From Fuscovulum ytuae (GTDB lineage: Bacteria > Pseudomonadota > Alphaproteobacteria > Rhodobacterales > Rhodobacteraceae): a stretch of DNA of 64,000 nt. Under the pieces are notes generated by a model that was given only the letters and a program-made list of their open reading frames with translations, ran no database searches and was not told where the DNA came from. Of the stretch, positions 1 through 8,542 are shown piece by piece. The position numbers and the translations under genes were made by a program. Numbering within the stretch: the stretch's first letter is position 1; each line of letters opens with the position of its first letter. Where the stretch lies: positions 3,331,001 to 3,395,000 of the forward strand of contig NZ_CP124535.1 in the NCBI RefSeq assembly GCF_029953595.1. Direction: 5' to 3'.

Positions 1-1
1 G

Positions 2-1408
2 ATCCTTGCCAAACGGGCGCGTATCCTTGAGCGGCTGGCGGCGGTGCTGCCGGAGGATTCGCTGATTTCCGATCCGTCCGAGACGCGGGCCTATGAATGT
101 GATGCGCTGACGGCCTATCGCTGTTTGCCGCTGGCGGTGGTGTTGCCGCGCACGACGGAAGAGGTCGCGGCGGTGATGCGGGAATGCCATGCGGAGGGCG
201 TGAAGGTGATCCCGCGCGGGGCGGGCACGTCGCTGGCGGGCGGGTCGCTGCCCACGCCGGATGCGGTGGTCATCGGCGTGGCGCGGATGAATGAAGTGAT
301 CGAGACGGATTATGCCAACCGTTTCATCCGGGTGCAGTCGGGGCGGACCAACCTTTCCGTCACGGGCGCGGTGGAGGCGGAGGGCTTTTTCTACGCCCCC
401 GATCCGTCCAGCCAATTGGCCTGCGCGATTGCCGGGAATATCGGGATGAATTCCGGGGGGGCGCATTGCCTGAAATACGGGGTGACGACGAATAACCTCT
501 TGGGCGTGACGCTGGTCACCATGACGGGTGAGGTGGTGCAGATCGGTGGTCCTTACATGGATGCGGGCGGGCTTGATCTGCTGGGGGTGATCTGCGGGTC
601 CGAGGGGCAGTTGGGCGTGGTGACCGAGGCCTGGCTGCGTATCCTGCCGAAACCCGAAGGCGCGCGACCCGTGCTGATGGGCTTTGCCGCCAATGAGGTG
701 GCGGGGGCCTGCGTTTCAGACATCATCAAGGGCGGGCTTTTGCCCGTGGCCATTGAATTCATGGACCGCCCCTGCATCGAGGCGACCGAGGCCTTTGCAA
801 AGGCCGGCTATCCCGATTGCGAGGCGCTTTTGATCGTCGAGGTGGAGGGAAGCCCCGCCGAGATCGACGAGCAGCTGGCCCGGATCAAGGAGATCGCCGC
901 GCGGCATGACCCCGTGGCCTATCGCGAGGCGGCCAGCGAGGATGAGGCAAAACGCATCTGGCTGGGCCGGAAATCGGCCTTCGGGGCGATGGGGCAGATG
1001 GGGGATTACATCTGCCTTGATGGAACGATCCCCGTGTCGTCCTTGCCCCTTGTGCTGCGCCGGATTGGCGAGTTGTCGGATCAATACGGCCTGCGGGTGG
1101 CGAATGTCTTCCATGCCGGGGATGGGAATATGCATCCCCTGATCATCTTCAACGCCAATCAGCCCGGTGATCTGGACCGCGCCGAGGCGTTGGGCGCGGA
1201 TATCCTGAAGCTGTGCGTCGAGGTGGGGGGATGCCTGACGGGCGAACATGGCGTGGGGGTGGAAAAGCGCGACCTGATGTCGGTGCAGTTTTCCGACACG
1301 GATATGGAGGCGCAGTTGCGGGTGAAGGATGTGTTCGACCCGGGCTGGCTGCTGAATCCGGCGAAGGTGTTTCCGCTTTATGTAACGGCGAGCCGTCGCG
1401 CGGCCTGA
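2..1408 (+). CDS. glcD: Glycolate oxidase subunit GlcD, FAD-linked (5' truncated)
   Basis: FAD-binding catalytic subunit of the GlcDEF complex, which oxidises glycolate to glyoxylate and passes electrons to the respiratory chain. The N-terminal FAD_binding_4 half carries the typical PRGAGTSLAGG nucleotide-binding stretch and the GNIGMNSGGAHCLKYG segment. The C-terminal half has FHAGDGNMHPLI and the GGCLTGEHGVGVEKR motif of the FAD-linked oxidase C-terminal domain. The frame is open to the window edge. The GTG at base 44 would give 454 residues, but in-frame coding continues upstream (AKRARILERLAAV), so the true start lies outside the window. glcE, a small membrane gene and glcF follow on the same strand. 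Confidence 0.93.
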   Translation: MLAKRARILERLAAVLPEDSLISDPSETRAYECDALTAYRCLPLAVVLPRTTEEVAAVMRECHAEGVKVIPRGAGTSLAGGSLPTPDAVVIGVARMNEVIETDYANRFIRVQSGRTNLSVTGAVEAEGFFYAPDPSSQLACAIAGNIGMNSGGAHCLKYGVTTNNLLGVTLVTMTGEVVQIGGPYMDAGGLDLLGVICGSEGQLGVVTEAWLRILPKPEGARPVLMGFAANEVAGACVSDIIKGGLLPVAIEFMDRPCIEATEAFAKAGYPDCEALLIVEVEGSPAEIDEQLARIKEIAARHDPVAYREAASEDEAKRIWLGRKSAFGAMGQMGDYICLDGTIPVSSLPLVLRRIGELSDQYGLRVANVFHAGDGNMHPLIIFNANQPGDLDRAEALGADILKLCVEVGGCLTGEHGVGVEKRDLMSVQFSDTDMEAQLRVKDVFDPGWLLNPAKVFPLYVTASRRAA

Positions 1409-1418
1409 GGGTGCGGGG

Positions 1419-1445
1419 CCGGGGTTTCACACCCCCGGACCCCCG
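1419..1445. repeat. GC-rich dyad (CCGGGG/CCCCGG) in the glcD-glcE gap
   Basis: The 94-base gap between glcD and glcE holds CCGGGG (1419-1424), an 8-base spacer, and CCCCGG (1433-1438), followed by ACCCCCG. It resembles the left part of the composite intergenic repeat near 59.9 kb but lacks the GAGTATTT part. It may be a partial repeat copy or a weak intercistronic hairpin. Confidence 0.5.
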
Positions 1446-1502
1446 TCGGAATTTAGAGACAGAAAATGAAGGGCGCTGCTGGACAGTGGTGCGGGGGGCG
1501 GG

Positions 1503-2597
1503 ATGAACCGACCGGGAAATGAGGCGGAACTGGCAGAGTTGGTGCGGGGGGCGGCGGGGCCTTTCGTGATCCGGGGCGGCGGGACGCGAGGGATCGGGTC
1601 GCCCGGGCCCGGTGCGGTGCTGGAGACGGGGGGGCTGTCGGGGGTGGCCCTTTACGAGCCCGGTGCCCTGACGCTGGTTGTCGGGGCGGGGACGCCCTTG
1701 ACCGAGGTGGAGCGGGTGCTGGCGGCGGAAGGGCAGCGCCTGCCATTCGAGCCACCGGATATGCGGGGCCTTCTTGGGCGCGGCGGAGAAAGTACGATTG
1801 GCGGGGTGGTTGCCGCCAATGCGAGTGGGCCGCGCCGGGTGCAGGCGGGGGCATGCCGCGACAGTCTGATCGGGGTTCGGTTCGTCGATGGGACCGGGAC
1901 AGTGGTCCGCAATGGCGGGCGCGTGATGAAGAATGTCACGGGGATCGACCTTGTGAAGCTGATGGCGGGGTCACATGGCACTTTGGGCGTGCTGACCGAG
2001 GTGGCGTTCAAGCTATTGCCCGCGCCGGAAGTGCAGGCGACGCTGTGTGTGGCAGGGCTGGCGGATGAGGCGGCGGTGGCGGCCATGGCGGCGGCGCTGG
2101 GGTCGCCTTATGACGTGACGGGCGCGGCGCATATTCCGGGGCGGGGGACGTTCCTGCGGCTGGAAGGGTTCGAGACATCGGTGCGCTATCGGGCGGGCGC
2201 ATTGGCGCGGGTGCTGGGTCGGTTCGGATCGGTTGCAGAGGTGGGCGGCGATGTCTGGTCGCAAGTGCGGGATGTGGTCCCGTTCCATGGGCAGCCGGGG
2301 GATGTCTGGCGGTTGTCGGTGACGCCGTCGGAGGCGCCAGCGCTGGTCGTGAAGGCGGGGGCGGAGGCTGCGCTTTATGACTGGGGCGGTGGGTTGGTCT
2401 GGCTGAGGATGGCGCCGGGGGTGGATTTGCGGGCGCGCTTGGGGCGGTTCACGGGCCATGCGACACGGGTCAGGGGCGAGGGGGCGGTGCCTGCCTTCCA
2501 GCCGGAGCCACCCGCGCTTGCGGCGCTGTCGGCGGGCCTTAGAGCGAAGTTCGATCCGCGCGGGGTTCTGAACCCCGGCCTGATGAAGGCGGCCTGA
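1503..2597 (+). CDS. glcE: Glycolate oxidase FAD-binding subunit GlcE
   Basis: Second flavin-domain subunit of glycolate oxidase, 364 residues and close to the usual GlcE length. It has the FAD_binding_4 fold: an FVIRGGGTRG loop near residue 20, then GAGTPLTEVERVLAAEG, and GGVVAANASGPRRVQAGACRD near residue 105, where GlcD has its GMNSGGAHC stretch. The C-terminus, KFDPRGVLNPGLM, is typical of the family. ATG is at 1503. Its stop is followed after one base by the small membrane gene, so the operon is probably translationally coupled here. Confidence 0.93.
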   Translation: MNRPGNEAELAELVRGAAGPFVIRGGGTRGIGSPGPGAVLETGGLSGVALYEPGALTLVVGAGTPLTEVERVLAAEGQRLPFEPPDMRGLLGRGGESTIGGVVAANASGPRRVQAGACRDSLIGVRFVDGTGTVVRNGGRVMKNVTGIDLVKLMAGSHGTLGVLTEVAFKLLPAPEVQATLCVAGLADEAAVAAMAAALGSPYDVTGAAHIPGRGTFLRLEGFETSVRYRAGALARVLGRFGSVAEVGGDVWSQVRDVVPFHGQPGDVWRLSVTPSEAPALVVKAGAEAALYDWGGGLVWLRMAPGVDLRARLGRFTGHATRVRGEGAVPAFQPEPPALAALSAGLRAKFDPRGVLNPGLMKAA

Positions 2598-2598
2598 G

Positions 2599-2910
2599 AT
2601 GGCGCTGGTTTTCATCATCTATCCGCTGGCGATCTATGTGTCGCTGTGCCTGCTGCCACGGGCGCGGGCGGGGCTGGGGATCGGGCTTGCGGCGGCGGCG
2701 CTGGCGCTGGTTTGGATCACCAATGATGGAGCGGCGGATGAGGGTTTCGCGCGGCTTCTGGTGATGATCGGGGCCGTCCCTGTGGCGCTGGCCGCGCTGG
2801 CGCAGGGGGTGCGGCGGATGATCCCCGACGGGGCGGCGGGCTGGGTTTGGCCCGCGCTGGCGGTAGGCTTGGCGCTGTCGGCGCTGGCGATTTTCCTGAT
2901 GCTGCTGTGA
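2599..2910 (+). CDS. Small membrane protein inside the glc operon
   Basis: 103-residue hydrophobic protein with three or four predicted membrane segments (residues about 3-18, 24-40, 51-67 and 83-103) and few charged residues. I do not recognise a family. It starts one base after the glcE stop and ends 9 bases before glcF, so it is co-transcribed with the glycolate oxidase genes. A role in anchoring the GlcDEF complex to the membrane, or in glycolate transport, is inference from position only. Its size fits other unnamed proteins found between glcE and glcF. Confidence 0.75.
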   Translation: MALVFIIYPLAIYVSLCLLPRARAGLGIGLAAAALALVWITNDGAADEGFARLLVMIGAVPVALAALAQGVRRMIPDGAAGWVWPALAVGLALSALAIFLMLL

Positions 2911-2919
2911 GGGGATGAG

Positions 2920-4203
2920 ATGCAGACGTTTTTCACCGATGAGCAGCTGAAGGTGCCCGCGCTGGCGCGATCGAACGAGATTTTGCGCTCTTGCGTGCAT
3001 TGCGGGTTCTGCACGGCGACCTGCCCGACCTATCAGGTGCTGGGCGACGAGTTGGACAGTCCGAGGGGGCGCATCTATCTGATCAAGGATATGCTGGAAA
3101 GCGGGCGTCCTGCCGATGAACGCACGGTGAAACATCTGGACCGCTGCCTTTCGTGCCTTGCCTGCATGACGACCTGCCCGAGTGGCGTGCATTACATGCA
3201 TCTGATCGATCATGCCCGCGCCCATGTGGAGGCGACCTATAAGCGGCCCTTCACCGATCGGGCGCTGCGTTTCGTTCTGGCGAAGGTGCTGCCCTATCCG
3301 ATGCGGTTCCGGCTGGCGATCCTTCTGGCCAAGGCGGGGCGGCCTTTCGCGCGGCTGATCCCGGATGCGCGGGTGCAGGCGATGCTGGATATGGTGCCGA
3401 AGCAGGTGCCGCCCGTGTCGCGCAATGATGACCCTCAGAGCTTTGCCCCCGTGGGCGCGCGGAAGATGCGGGTGGCGCTGATGACGGGCTGCGCGCAGAA
3501 GGCGCTGAATACCGATATCAATGATGCGACGATCCGGCTGCTGCGGCGGTTGGGCTGCGAGGTGGTGGTGCCGAAGGGCATGGGCTGCTGCGGGGCGCTA
3601 ACGCATCATATGGGGCGCGAGGAGGAGGCGCATGGTTTTGCCGCCGCGAATATCCGCGCATTCATGGCGGAAGTGCGGGGCGAGGGGCTGGATGCCATCG
3701 TCATCAACACGTCGGGATGTGGGACGACGGTGAAGGATTATGGGCATATGTTCCGCACCGAGGCGTTGGCCGACGAGGCAAAGACGGTGGCGGGGCTGGC
3801 CTGTGACATCTCGGAACTGCTGGTGCGGATCGGGTTGCCGGAAGGGGCGGCGAAGGGGATGCGGGTTGCCTATCATGCGGCCTGTTCCTTGCAGCATGGG
3901 CAGCAGGTGAAGACCGCGCCGAAGGATTTGCTGAAACGGGTGGGGTTCGAGGTGGTGGAACCTGCGGACAGCCATCTGTGTTGTGGGTCGGCGGGGACGT
4001 ATAACCTGTTGCAGCCCGAGATTTCCAAGGAGTTGAAGGCCCGCAAGGTGCGGACGCTGGAGGCGAAGGGGCCGGATGTGATCGCGGCCGGGAATATCGG
4101 CTGCATGATGCAGATCGGATCGGGGACCGAGGTGCCGGTGGTGCATACGGTGGAATTGCTGGATTGGGCGACAGGGGGCCCCGTGCCGCGCGGTCTTGCG
4201 TAG
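2920..4203 (+). CDS. glcF: Glycolate oxidase iron-sulfur subunit GlcF
   Basis: Electron-transfer subunit of glycolate oxidase, 427 residues. Two ferredoxin-type 4Fe-4S motifs are visible: C25, C28, C31, C35 and C76, C79, C82, C86. The C-terminal half has two CCG domains of the heterodisulfide-reductase type, with CCGAL near residue 222 and CCGSAG near residue 353. The start has an AGGGGATGAG stretch just upstream. It is the last gene of the operon, and its stop codon sits inside a perfect hairpin. Confidence 0.95.
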   Translation: MQTFFTDEQLKVPALARSNEILRSCVHCGFCTATCPTYQVLGDELDSPRGRIYLIKDMLESGRPADERTVKHLDRCLSCLACMTTCPSGVHYMHLIDHARAHVEATYKRPFTDRALRFVLAKVLPYPMRFRLAILLAKAGRPFARLIPDARVQAMLDMVPKQVPPVSRNDDPQSFAPVGARKMRVALMTGCAQKALNTDINDATIRLLRRLGCEVVVPKGMGCCGALTHHMGREEEAHGFAAANIRAFMAEVRGEGLDAIVINTSGCGTTVKDYGHMFRTEALADEAKTVAGLACDISELLVRIGLPEGAAKGMRVAYHAACSLQHGQQVKTAPKDLLKRVGFEVVEPADSHLCCGSAGTYNLLQPEISKELKARKVRTLEAKGPDVIAAGNIGCMMQIGSGTEVPVVHTVELLDWATGGPVPRGLA

Positions 4204-4227
4204 GATGGGCCGTATTGCCCATCCTAC
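4200..4227 (+). terminator. Perfect 11-bp stem-loop at the glcF stop
   Basis: GTAGGATGGGC (4200-4210), loop CGTATT, GCCCATCCTAC (4217-4227) form a perfect 11-bp stem that includes the glcF TAG. No T-run follows, so it may act in either direction or protect the transcript end. The GATGGGC/GCCCATC core recurs at 27290-27352. Confidence 0.7.
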
Positions 4228-4314
4228 GGGATGGACGGACCGCCCCGGTGGTGCCAAACTTCCGCCGGAAAGCCAGATTAGGCCGGGCGTGACCTTGCCG
4301 GAACGGATGAAGAG

Positions 4315-5106
4315 ATGCGTCTTGCCGCCCTGATCCTGTCGCTGATGGCTGCGCCCGCTCTGGCCGAGGGGCCGACGATGCGATCGTTGCAGACGGGCGA
4401 TCAGGGGCGTGGCTGGGAAGCGGTGGGGCGGATCGAGCTGGGCGGGCGCGGATTTTGCACCGGGGCGCTGATTGCGGATGATCTGGTTCTGACGGCGGCG
4501 CATTGTCTTTTTGATAAAACGACAGGCGCGCGCATCGCCGATGGCGAGATGCGGTTTTTGGCAGGCTGGCGCAATGGGCGTGCCGAGGCTTATCGCAATG
4601 TGTCCCGTGCCGTGGCGCATCCTGATTATGTGCTTGGCCCGCAAGAGGACTTGACGCGGGTAGGGCGTGATCTTGCGCTGTTGCGGCTGGATCAGCCGAT
4701 CCTTCTGCCGCAAGTCCAGCCCTTTGCCACCGACTGGACCCCGAAGAAGGGGGAAGAGGTGGGCATCGTGTCCTATGCCAAGGATCGGTCAGAGGCCCCC
4801 TCATTGCAGGAGGTCTGCGAGATCATGGCGCAGCGCAGCGATTTGATGGTGCTGACCTGTGCGGTGGATTTCGGGGCCTCGGGCGCGCCGGTCTTTGCGC
4901 TGCGCGAGGGGCAGATGCGGATCGTGTCGGTGGTGTCGGCCAAGGCCGAGGTGGATGGGGCACCTGTCGCGCTGGCGGTGCCATTAATGGAGCCTTTGGC
5001 GCGCCTTCAGGCGGCGATGGAGGCGGATGCACCGCGCAAGGCCCCCGGCGTGCGGGTCTTGTCGGGATCGGGCGGCGGGGCGAAGTTTCTGAAAGTGGCG
5101 CCCTAA
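4315..5106 (+). CDS. Secreted trypsin-like serine peptidase (S1 family)
   Basis: 263 residues with an N-terminal Sec signal ending near ALA-EG (residue 18). The chymotrypsin-fold triad can be placed: H63 in LTAAHC, D119 in RDLALLRL and S189 in FGASGAPVF. The usual GDSGG around the nucleophile reads GASGA, so the Asp before Ser, which normally helps form the oxyanion-side salt bridge, is Ala. Activity may be altered. It is probably periplasmic. It stands alone on the plus strand after the glc terminator, with no operon partner visible. Related short secreted S1 peptidases of unknown substrate are common in this family of bacteria. Confidence 0.85.
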   Translation: MRLAALILSLMAAPALAEGPTMRSLQTGDQGRGWEAVGRIELGGRGFCTGALIADDLVLTAAHCLFDKTTGARIADGEMRFLAGWRNGRAEAYRNVSRAVAHPDYVLGPQEDLTRVGRDLALLRLDQPILLPQVQPFATDWTPKKGEEVGIVSYAKDRSEAPSLQEVCEIMAQRSDLMVLTCAVDFGASGAPVFALREGQMRIVSVVSAKAEVDGAPVALAVPLMEPLARLQAAMEADAPRKAPGVRVLSGSGGGAKFLKVAP

Positions 5107-5126
5107 GAGGGCAGTCTGTCGCAGGG

Positions 5127-5158
5127 CTTGAAAAGCCGCGCGCCTTTTCCCACGTCTA
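5127..5158 (+). promoter_or_regulatory. Candidate RpoH (sigma-32) promoter of hsp20
   Basis: CTTGAAA at 5127-5133, a 15-base spacer, then CCCACGTCT at 5149-5157 resemble the heat-shock sigma consensus (CTTGAAA and CCCCATNT). It would start transcription near 5165 and give an approximately 87-base leader that ends in the ROSE-like hairpin. Confidence 0.5.
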
Positions 5159-5226
5159 GGGTGTGCCGGATGCCCATGAGGGGCCGGCCACTCACCGCCC
5201 GTCCGTGATGGAGGGCAGCAACATAG

Positions 5227-5251
5227 CATCGCTCGATGGAGGATGACCCTT
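5227..5251 (+). promoter_or_regulatory. ROSE-like RNA thermometer over the hsp20 ribosome binding site
   Basis: CATCGCTC (5227-5234), loop GATG, GAGGATG (5239-5245) form a hairpin in which the GGAGG ribosome binding site (5238-5242) is almost entirely paired (5239-5242) and a single G is bulged. The local pairing TCGCT with AGGA is the hallmark of ROSE elements (UYGCU opposite the Shine-Dalgarno). ROSE elements repress small heat-shock genes at normal temperature and melt on heat shock. The hairpin also covers an in-frame ATG at 5243, supporting 5252 as the start. Confidence 0.78.
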
Positions 5252-5725
5252 ATGCGAACGCTGGATTTCGCCCCGCTTTATCGTGCCACCGTCGGTTTTG
5301 ACCGGATCGCCGATCTGATGGATCGCGTTCTGACGACCGAGGTCGCGCAGCCGACCTATCCGCCCTACAACATCGAAAAGACCGCCGAGGATGCCTATCG
5401 CATTTCGATCGCCGTGGCCGGGTTCACGCCTGATGAACTGGGAGTCGAGGTGAAGGATGGCACTCTTTTGGTGACGGCGCGCAAGGCGCCGGAGACAACT
5501 GAAAAGACCTATTTGCATCGTGGCATCGCCACGCGCGCCTTTGAACGCCGCTTTGCGCTGGCCGATCATGTGCGCGTGTCGGGTGCGGTGCATGAGCATG
5601 GGATGCTGCATATCGATCTGGTCCGCGAGACGCCGGAGGCGTTGAAGCCGCGCCGGATCGAGATTTCGACCGCAACCAGCGTTGCCGCACCGGTTCTGGA
5701 AGGGACGGCTGCGAAGGCCAACTGA
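5252..5725 (+). CDS. Small heat-shock protein, Hsp20/IbpA type
   Basis: ATP-independent holdase chaperone of 157 residues. The N-terminus MRTLDFAPLYRATVGFDR and YPPYNIEKTAEDAYRISIAVAGF match the class A Hsp20 proteins of proteobacteria (IbpA/HspA), with the alpha-crystallin domain spanning about residues 35-130. An in-frame ATG at 5243 directly abuts GGAGG, so initiation there is unlikely. The ATG at 5252 has GGAGG nine bases upstream and gives the conserved N-terminus. A candidate heat-shock promoter, a ROSE-like leader and a strong terminator make it a single-gene unit. Confidence 0.92.
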   Translation: MRTLDFAPLYRATVGFDRIADLMDRVLTTEVAQPTYPPYNIEKTAEDAYRISIAVAGFTPDELGVEVKDGTLLVTARKAPETTEKTYLHRGIATRAFERRFALADHVRVSGAVHEHGMLHIDLVRETPEALKPRRIEISTATSVAAPVLEGTAAKAN

Positions 5726-5754
5726 TCCGCGACGCCCCTGTCGGATCGGTTGCT

Positions 5755-5781
5755 GGGGCGCCCGGAAGGGCGCCCCTTTTT
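5755..5781 (+). terminator. Rho-independent terminator of hsp20
   Basis: GGGGCGCCC (5755-5763), loop GGAA, GGGCGCCCC (5768-5776), then TTTTT. A perfect 9-bp stem with a T-run, 30 bases after the hsp20 stop. Confidence 0.95.
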
Positions 5782-5784
5782 CGG

Positions 5785-6309
5785 TTAGTAGATCAGGCTG
5801 TCATAGACGGTATAGGCCCCCGAGGCGCTGTCGATCCCTGCATTCAGGTTGCGATCGGCGGCATAGGCCGAGATGGCACGGAAGGTGGCCGGGCCGAAGA
5901 CGCCGTCGATGGCCCCACCGTAATAGCCCTGACGGGCCAGTTGGCGCTGGATGGCGCGGCGTTCGCTGGGGCTGTAGCTTTTGAAGGCCTGCGCAGCGGC
6001 CGAGGTAGAGATGCCGTGCCGCTGGACCGGCGGCGGGGCGAAATAGACGGGTTCGCGCGGGGCCGGGGGGGCGTAATATTGCGGCTGCTGGGCCTGCTGG
6101 CGCGGCTGTTGCGGGACATAGCGCGGCTGCTGGGCCTGTGCGCGCTGGGTGTTCATGCTTTTCAGCACGGTGCCGACGATCACGGTGGCGGCGACGCCCT
6201 TGAGGAAATCACGCTCGCGCTGGCCTGCCTGCACGGGGGCGGCGGTGGTGGCGGCGAGGGCGAGGGCCGCGATGGCGGCGGTTGTCGCGGTGCGGAAGTT
6301 CGGCAGCAT
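5785..6309 (-). CDS. Secreted peptidoglycan-binding-domain protein
   Basis: 174 residues. The N-terminal signal peptide has a long hydrophobic Ala/Thr-rich core and ends near AAPVQAGQ (residue 29). A Gln/Pro-rich linker spans about residues 55-95. A PG_binding_1-like domain follows at about residues 105-155, with SERRAIQRQLARQGYYGGAIDGVFGPATFRAI holding the typical LxxxGYYxGxxDGxxGPxT pattern. It is probably periplasmic and cell-wall associated. No catalytic domain is present. The stop lies immediately beyond the hsp20 terminator, so the two genes converge. Confidence 0.85.
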   Translation of the reverse strand: MLPNFRTATTAAIAALALAATTAAPVQAGQRERDFLKGVAATVIVGTVLKSMNTQRAQAQQPRYVPQQPRQQAQQPQYYAPPAPREPVYFAPPPVQRHGISTSAAAQAFKSYSPSERRAIQRQLARQGYYGGAIDGVFGPATFRAISAYAADRNLNAGIDSASGAYTVYDSLIY

Positions 6310-6453
6310 GTCATCTGTCCTTTCGGGTTCTTGCCCGACGCCTTGGCCAGATCGTGACAGGTGATCTGGGCCGTCTTGCCGGGGCGGTTTGCCTTGGGAC
6401 GGATGTGGCAGGCGGCGCGATGCTAGGCAAAAGCGCGGGCCTGTTATCTGATA

Positions 6454-6744
6454 TCAGGGGGCGACATCGTCATTGGCCATGGGTTTATGCCAGCTTTCGG
6501 GAAGAGCGTCCGCCGTTCTGAGCAGTGCTCGCAACGACTTGACCCGGAGGATGGCCTGCTGGCGCGCGACGGCATCGGAATGGGTGATGGGAGGGGACGA
6601 GATCGTGTCGGCGAGGCGGTAAAGTTCGGCTGCGACGGCGAGACGGTCTTCATGCGAGAGGTGCGGCCGGTCTTTGTGCGGAGGGAGAGAGACGGCATCA
6701 TGGATGGCGACGGACAGGCGCGGCCCTTGATCGGCAGACATAAA
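6454..6744 (-). CDS. Hypothetical protein, 96 residues
   Basis: Small soluble protein starting MSADQGPRLSVAIHDAV with no signal peptide or membrane segment. The middle (residues about 27-75) is helical with LSHEDRLAVAAELYRLAD and VARQQAILRVKSLRALL. The frame is open up to 6903, but the upstream 53 codons have mixed composition and the ATG at 6744 is preceded by AAGAAAG. I do not recognise a family. It shares no operon with the divergent or flanking genes. Confidence 0.55.
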   Translation of the reverse strand, partial: FMSADQGPRLSVAIHDAVSLPPHKDRPHLSHEDRLAVAAELYRLADTISSPPITHSDAVARQQAILRVKSLRALLRTADALPESWHKPMANDDVAP

Positions 6745-6891
6745 GGAATCTTTCTTAAAATCAATTATCCGGGCAAATAGGGCCGATATGGGGACTTGGC
6801 AATAAGTTGTGCCAGCCTTGGATAATTCACCTAAAAGCTGTGGCGAATCGGCACTGAGTGGCCCCTTTTTGTGTTGCCCTAGAATGCAGAA

Positions 6892-6910
6892 CGCCCCCGC
6901 CACGGGGGCG
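6892..6910 (-). terminator. GC-rich stem-loop downstream of gabD
   Basis: CGCCCCCG, loop CCA, CGGGGGCG form a perfect 8-bp stem 35 bases after the gabD stop on the minus strand. The T-run after it is poor (TTCTGCATT), so termination efficiency is uncertain. Confidence 0.5.
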
Positions 6911-6944
6911 GGGGCGGTATGACATACTGAGCGTTGGCCGTGCC

Positions 6945-8423
6945 TTAGACGCTGAGGCAGATGTATTTCATCTCCAGATAATCCTCCATCCCGTGGTGGG
7001 AGCCTTCGCGGCCAAGGCCGGATTGCTTGACCCCGCCGAACGGGGCGACTTCGGTGGAGATGAGACCAGTGTTCACGCCGACCATGCCGTATTCCAGCGC
7101 CTCTTGCACACGGGTGATGCGGCCGATGTCGCGGGCGTAGAAATAGGAGGCAAGGCCGAAGATCGTGGCGTTGGCCATGGCGACCACTTCCTCTTCGGTG
7201 TCGAATTTGAAGAGGGGGGCGAGGGGGCCGAAGGTTTCTTCGTTGGTCACCAGCATGTCGGTGGTGACGCCGGTGAGGATGGTGGGTTCGAAGAAGGACC
7301 CGCCCAATTCGTGGCGCTTGCCGCCGGTTTCGACCTTTGCGCCTTTGGCCAGCGCGTCGGAGATGTGTTCTTCGACCTTGACCACGGCCTTGTCGTTGAT
7401 GAGGGGGCCGAAGGTCACATCTTCGGACAGACCATCGCCGACCTTGGTCTTGGCGACGGCCTCGGCCAGTTTCTTGGCGAAGGCATCATAGACGCCGGCC
7501 TGCACGTAGATGCGGTTGGCGCAGACGCAGGTCTGTCCGTTGTTGCGGAATTTGGAGATCATCGCGCCTGCGACGGCGGCATCCAGATCGGCGTCGTCGA
7601 AGACGATGAAGGGGGCGTTGCCGCCCAGTTCCATGGAACATTTCATCACCTGTTCCGCCGCTTGACGCAGCAGGATACGGCCCACTTCGGTGGAGCCTGT
7701 GAAGGTGAGTTTCCGCACGGCGTGGTTTTCGCAGAATTCCTTGCCGATGTCGGAAGAGCGGGTGGAGGTAATGACCGAGAAGATCCCCGCCGGAAGCCCC
7801 GCGCGTTCCCCAAGCAGCGCCATGGCCAGCGCCGAAAGCGGCGTTTCGGCGGCAGGGCGGGCGACGAAGCCGCAGCCTGCGGCAAGCGCCGGGCCCACCT
7901 TGCGGGCGATCATGGCGTTCGGGAAGTTCCAAGGTGTGATGGAGCCCACCACACCGATGGGCTGTTTGATAACGGTGATGCGCTTGTCGCGCTGATGGCC
8001 GGGGATGGTTTCGCCATAGACGCGCTTTGCCTCTTCGGCGAACCATTCGATGAAGGAGGCGCCATAGGCGACTTCGCCCTTTGCTTCGGCGAGGGGCTTG
8101 CCCATCTCGGCGGTCAGGATTTTCCCAAGGTCATCCTGATTGGCCATCATCAGATCGAACCATTTGCGCAGGATGGCCGCGCGTTCCTTGCCGGTGCGGG
8201 CGGCCCATTCCTTCATCGCGGTTTCAGCCGCGGCGACGGCGCGGGCAGTTTCCGCGCGGCCAAGGTTCGGCAGGGTGCAGATCACGTCGCCACGGGCGGG
8301 GTTGGTGACCGGGAAGGTGGTGCCGTCATCGGCATCGATCCATTGGCCCGCGACATAGGCCTTGGTGACCAGAAGGGTCGGGTCTTTCAGCAGCGCGGCG
8401 AGATTGGTGACGGAATCGAGCAT
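6945..8423 (-). CDS. gabD: NAD(P)-dependent succinate-semialdehyde dehydrogenase
   Basis: Oxidises succinate semialdehyde to succinate, the last step of 4-aminobutyrate breakdown. 492 residues, the usual family length. The aldehyde dehydrogenase fold is complete: [10 protein letters not shown] near 163-172, FTGSTEVG near 241-248, general base E265 in MELGGNAP and catalytic C299 in [12 protein letters not shown], the last motif being typical of GabD. The cofactor-binding Lys normally seen in KPA(S/A)ETP reads R189 (ARPAAETP). No gabT or transporter is adjacent, so the physiological substrate is inferred from sequence alone. Confidence 0.92.
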   Translation of the reverse strand: MLDSVTNLAALLKDPTLLVTKAYVAGQWIDADDGTTFPVTNPARGDVICTLPNLGRAETARAVAAAETAMKEWAARTGKERAAILRKWFDLMMANQDDLGKILTAEMGKPLAEAKGEVAYGASFIEWFAEEAKRVYGETIPGHQRDKRITVIKQPIGVVGSITPWNFPNAMIARKVGPALAAGCGFVARPAAETPLSALAMALLGERAGLPAGIFSVITSTRSSDIGKEFCENHAVRKLTFTGSTEVGRILLRQAAEQVMKCSMELGGNAPFIVFDDADLDAAVAGAMISKFRNNGQTCVCANRIYVQAGVYDAFAKKLAEAVAKTKVGDGLSEDVTFGPLINDKAVVKVEEHISDALAKGAKVETGGKRHELGGSFFEPTILTGVTTDMLVTNEETFGPLAPLFKFDTEEEVVAMANATIFGLASYFYARDIGRITRVQEALEYGMVGVNTGLISTEVAPFGGVKQSGLGREGSHHGMEDYLEMKYICLSV

Positions 8424-8542
8424 GTGGGCCTCCGGCGTTTCGGGTTAAGGATGGATGCATCCGCGAGGGGGGGCTTGTCCAGTTCTGGCGGGGGAAATTT
8501 GCGGCAAGGCGGGAAGATTTTGATCAAATCGGCGGAAATCGG

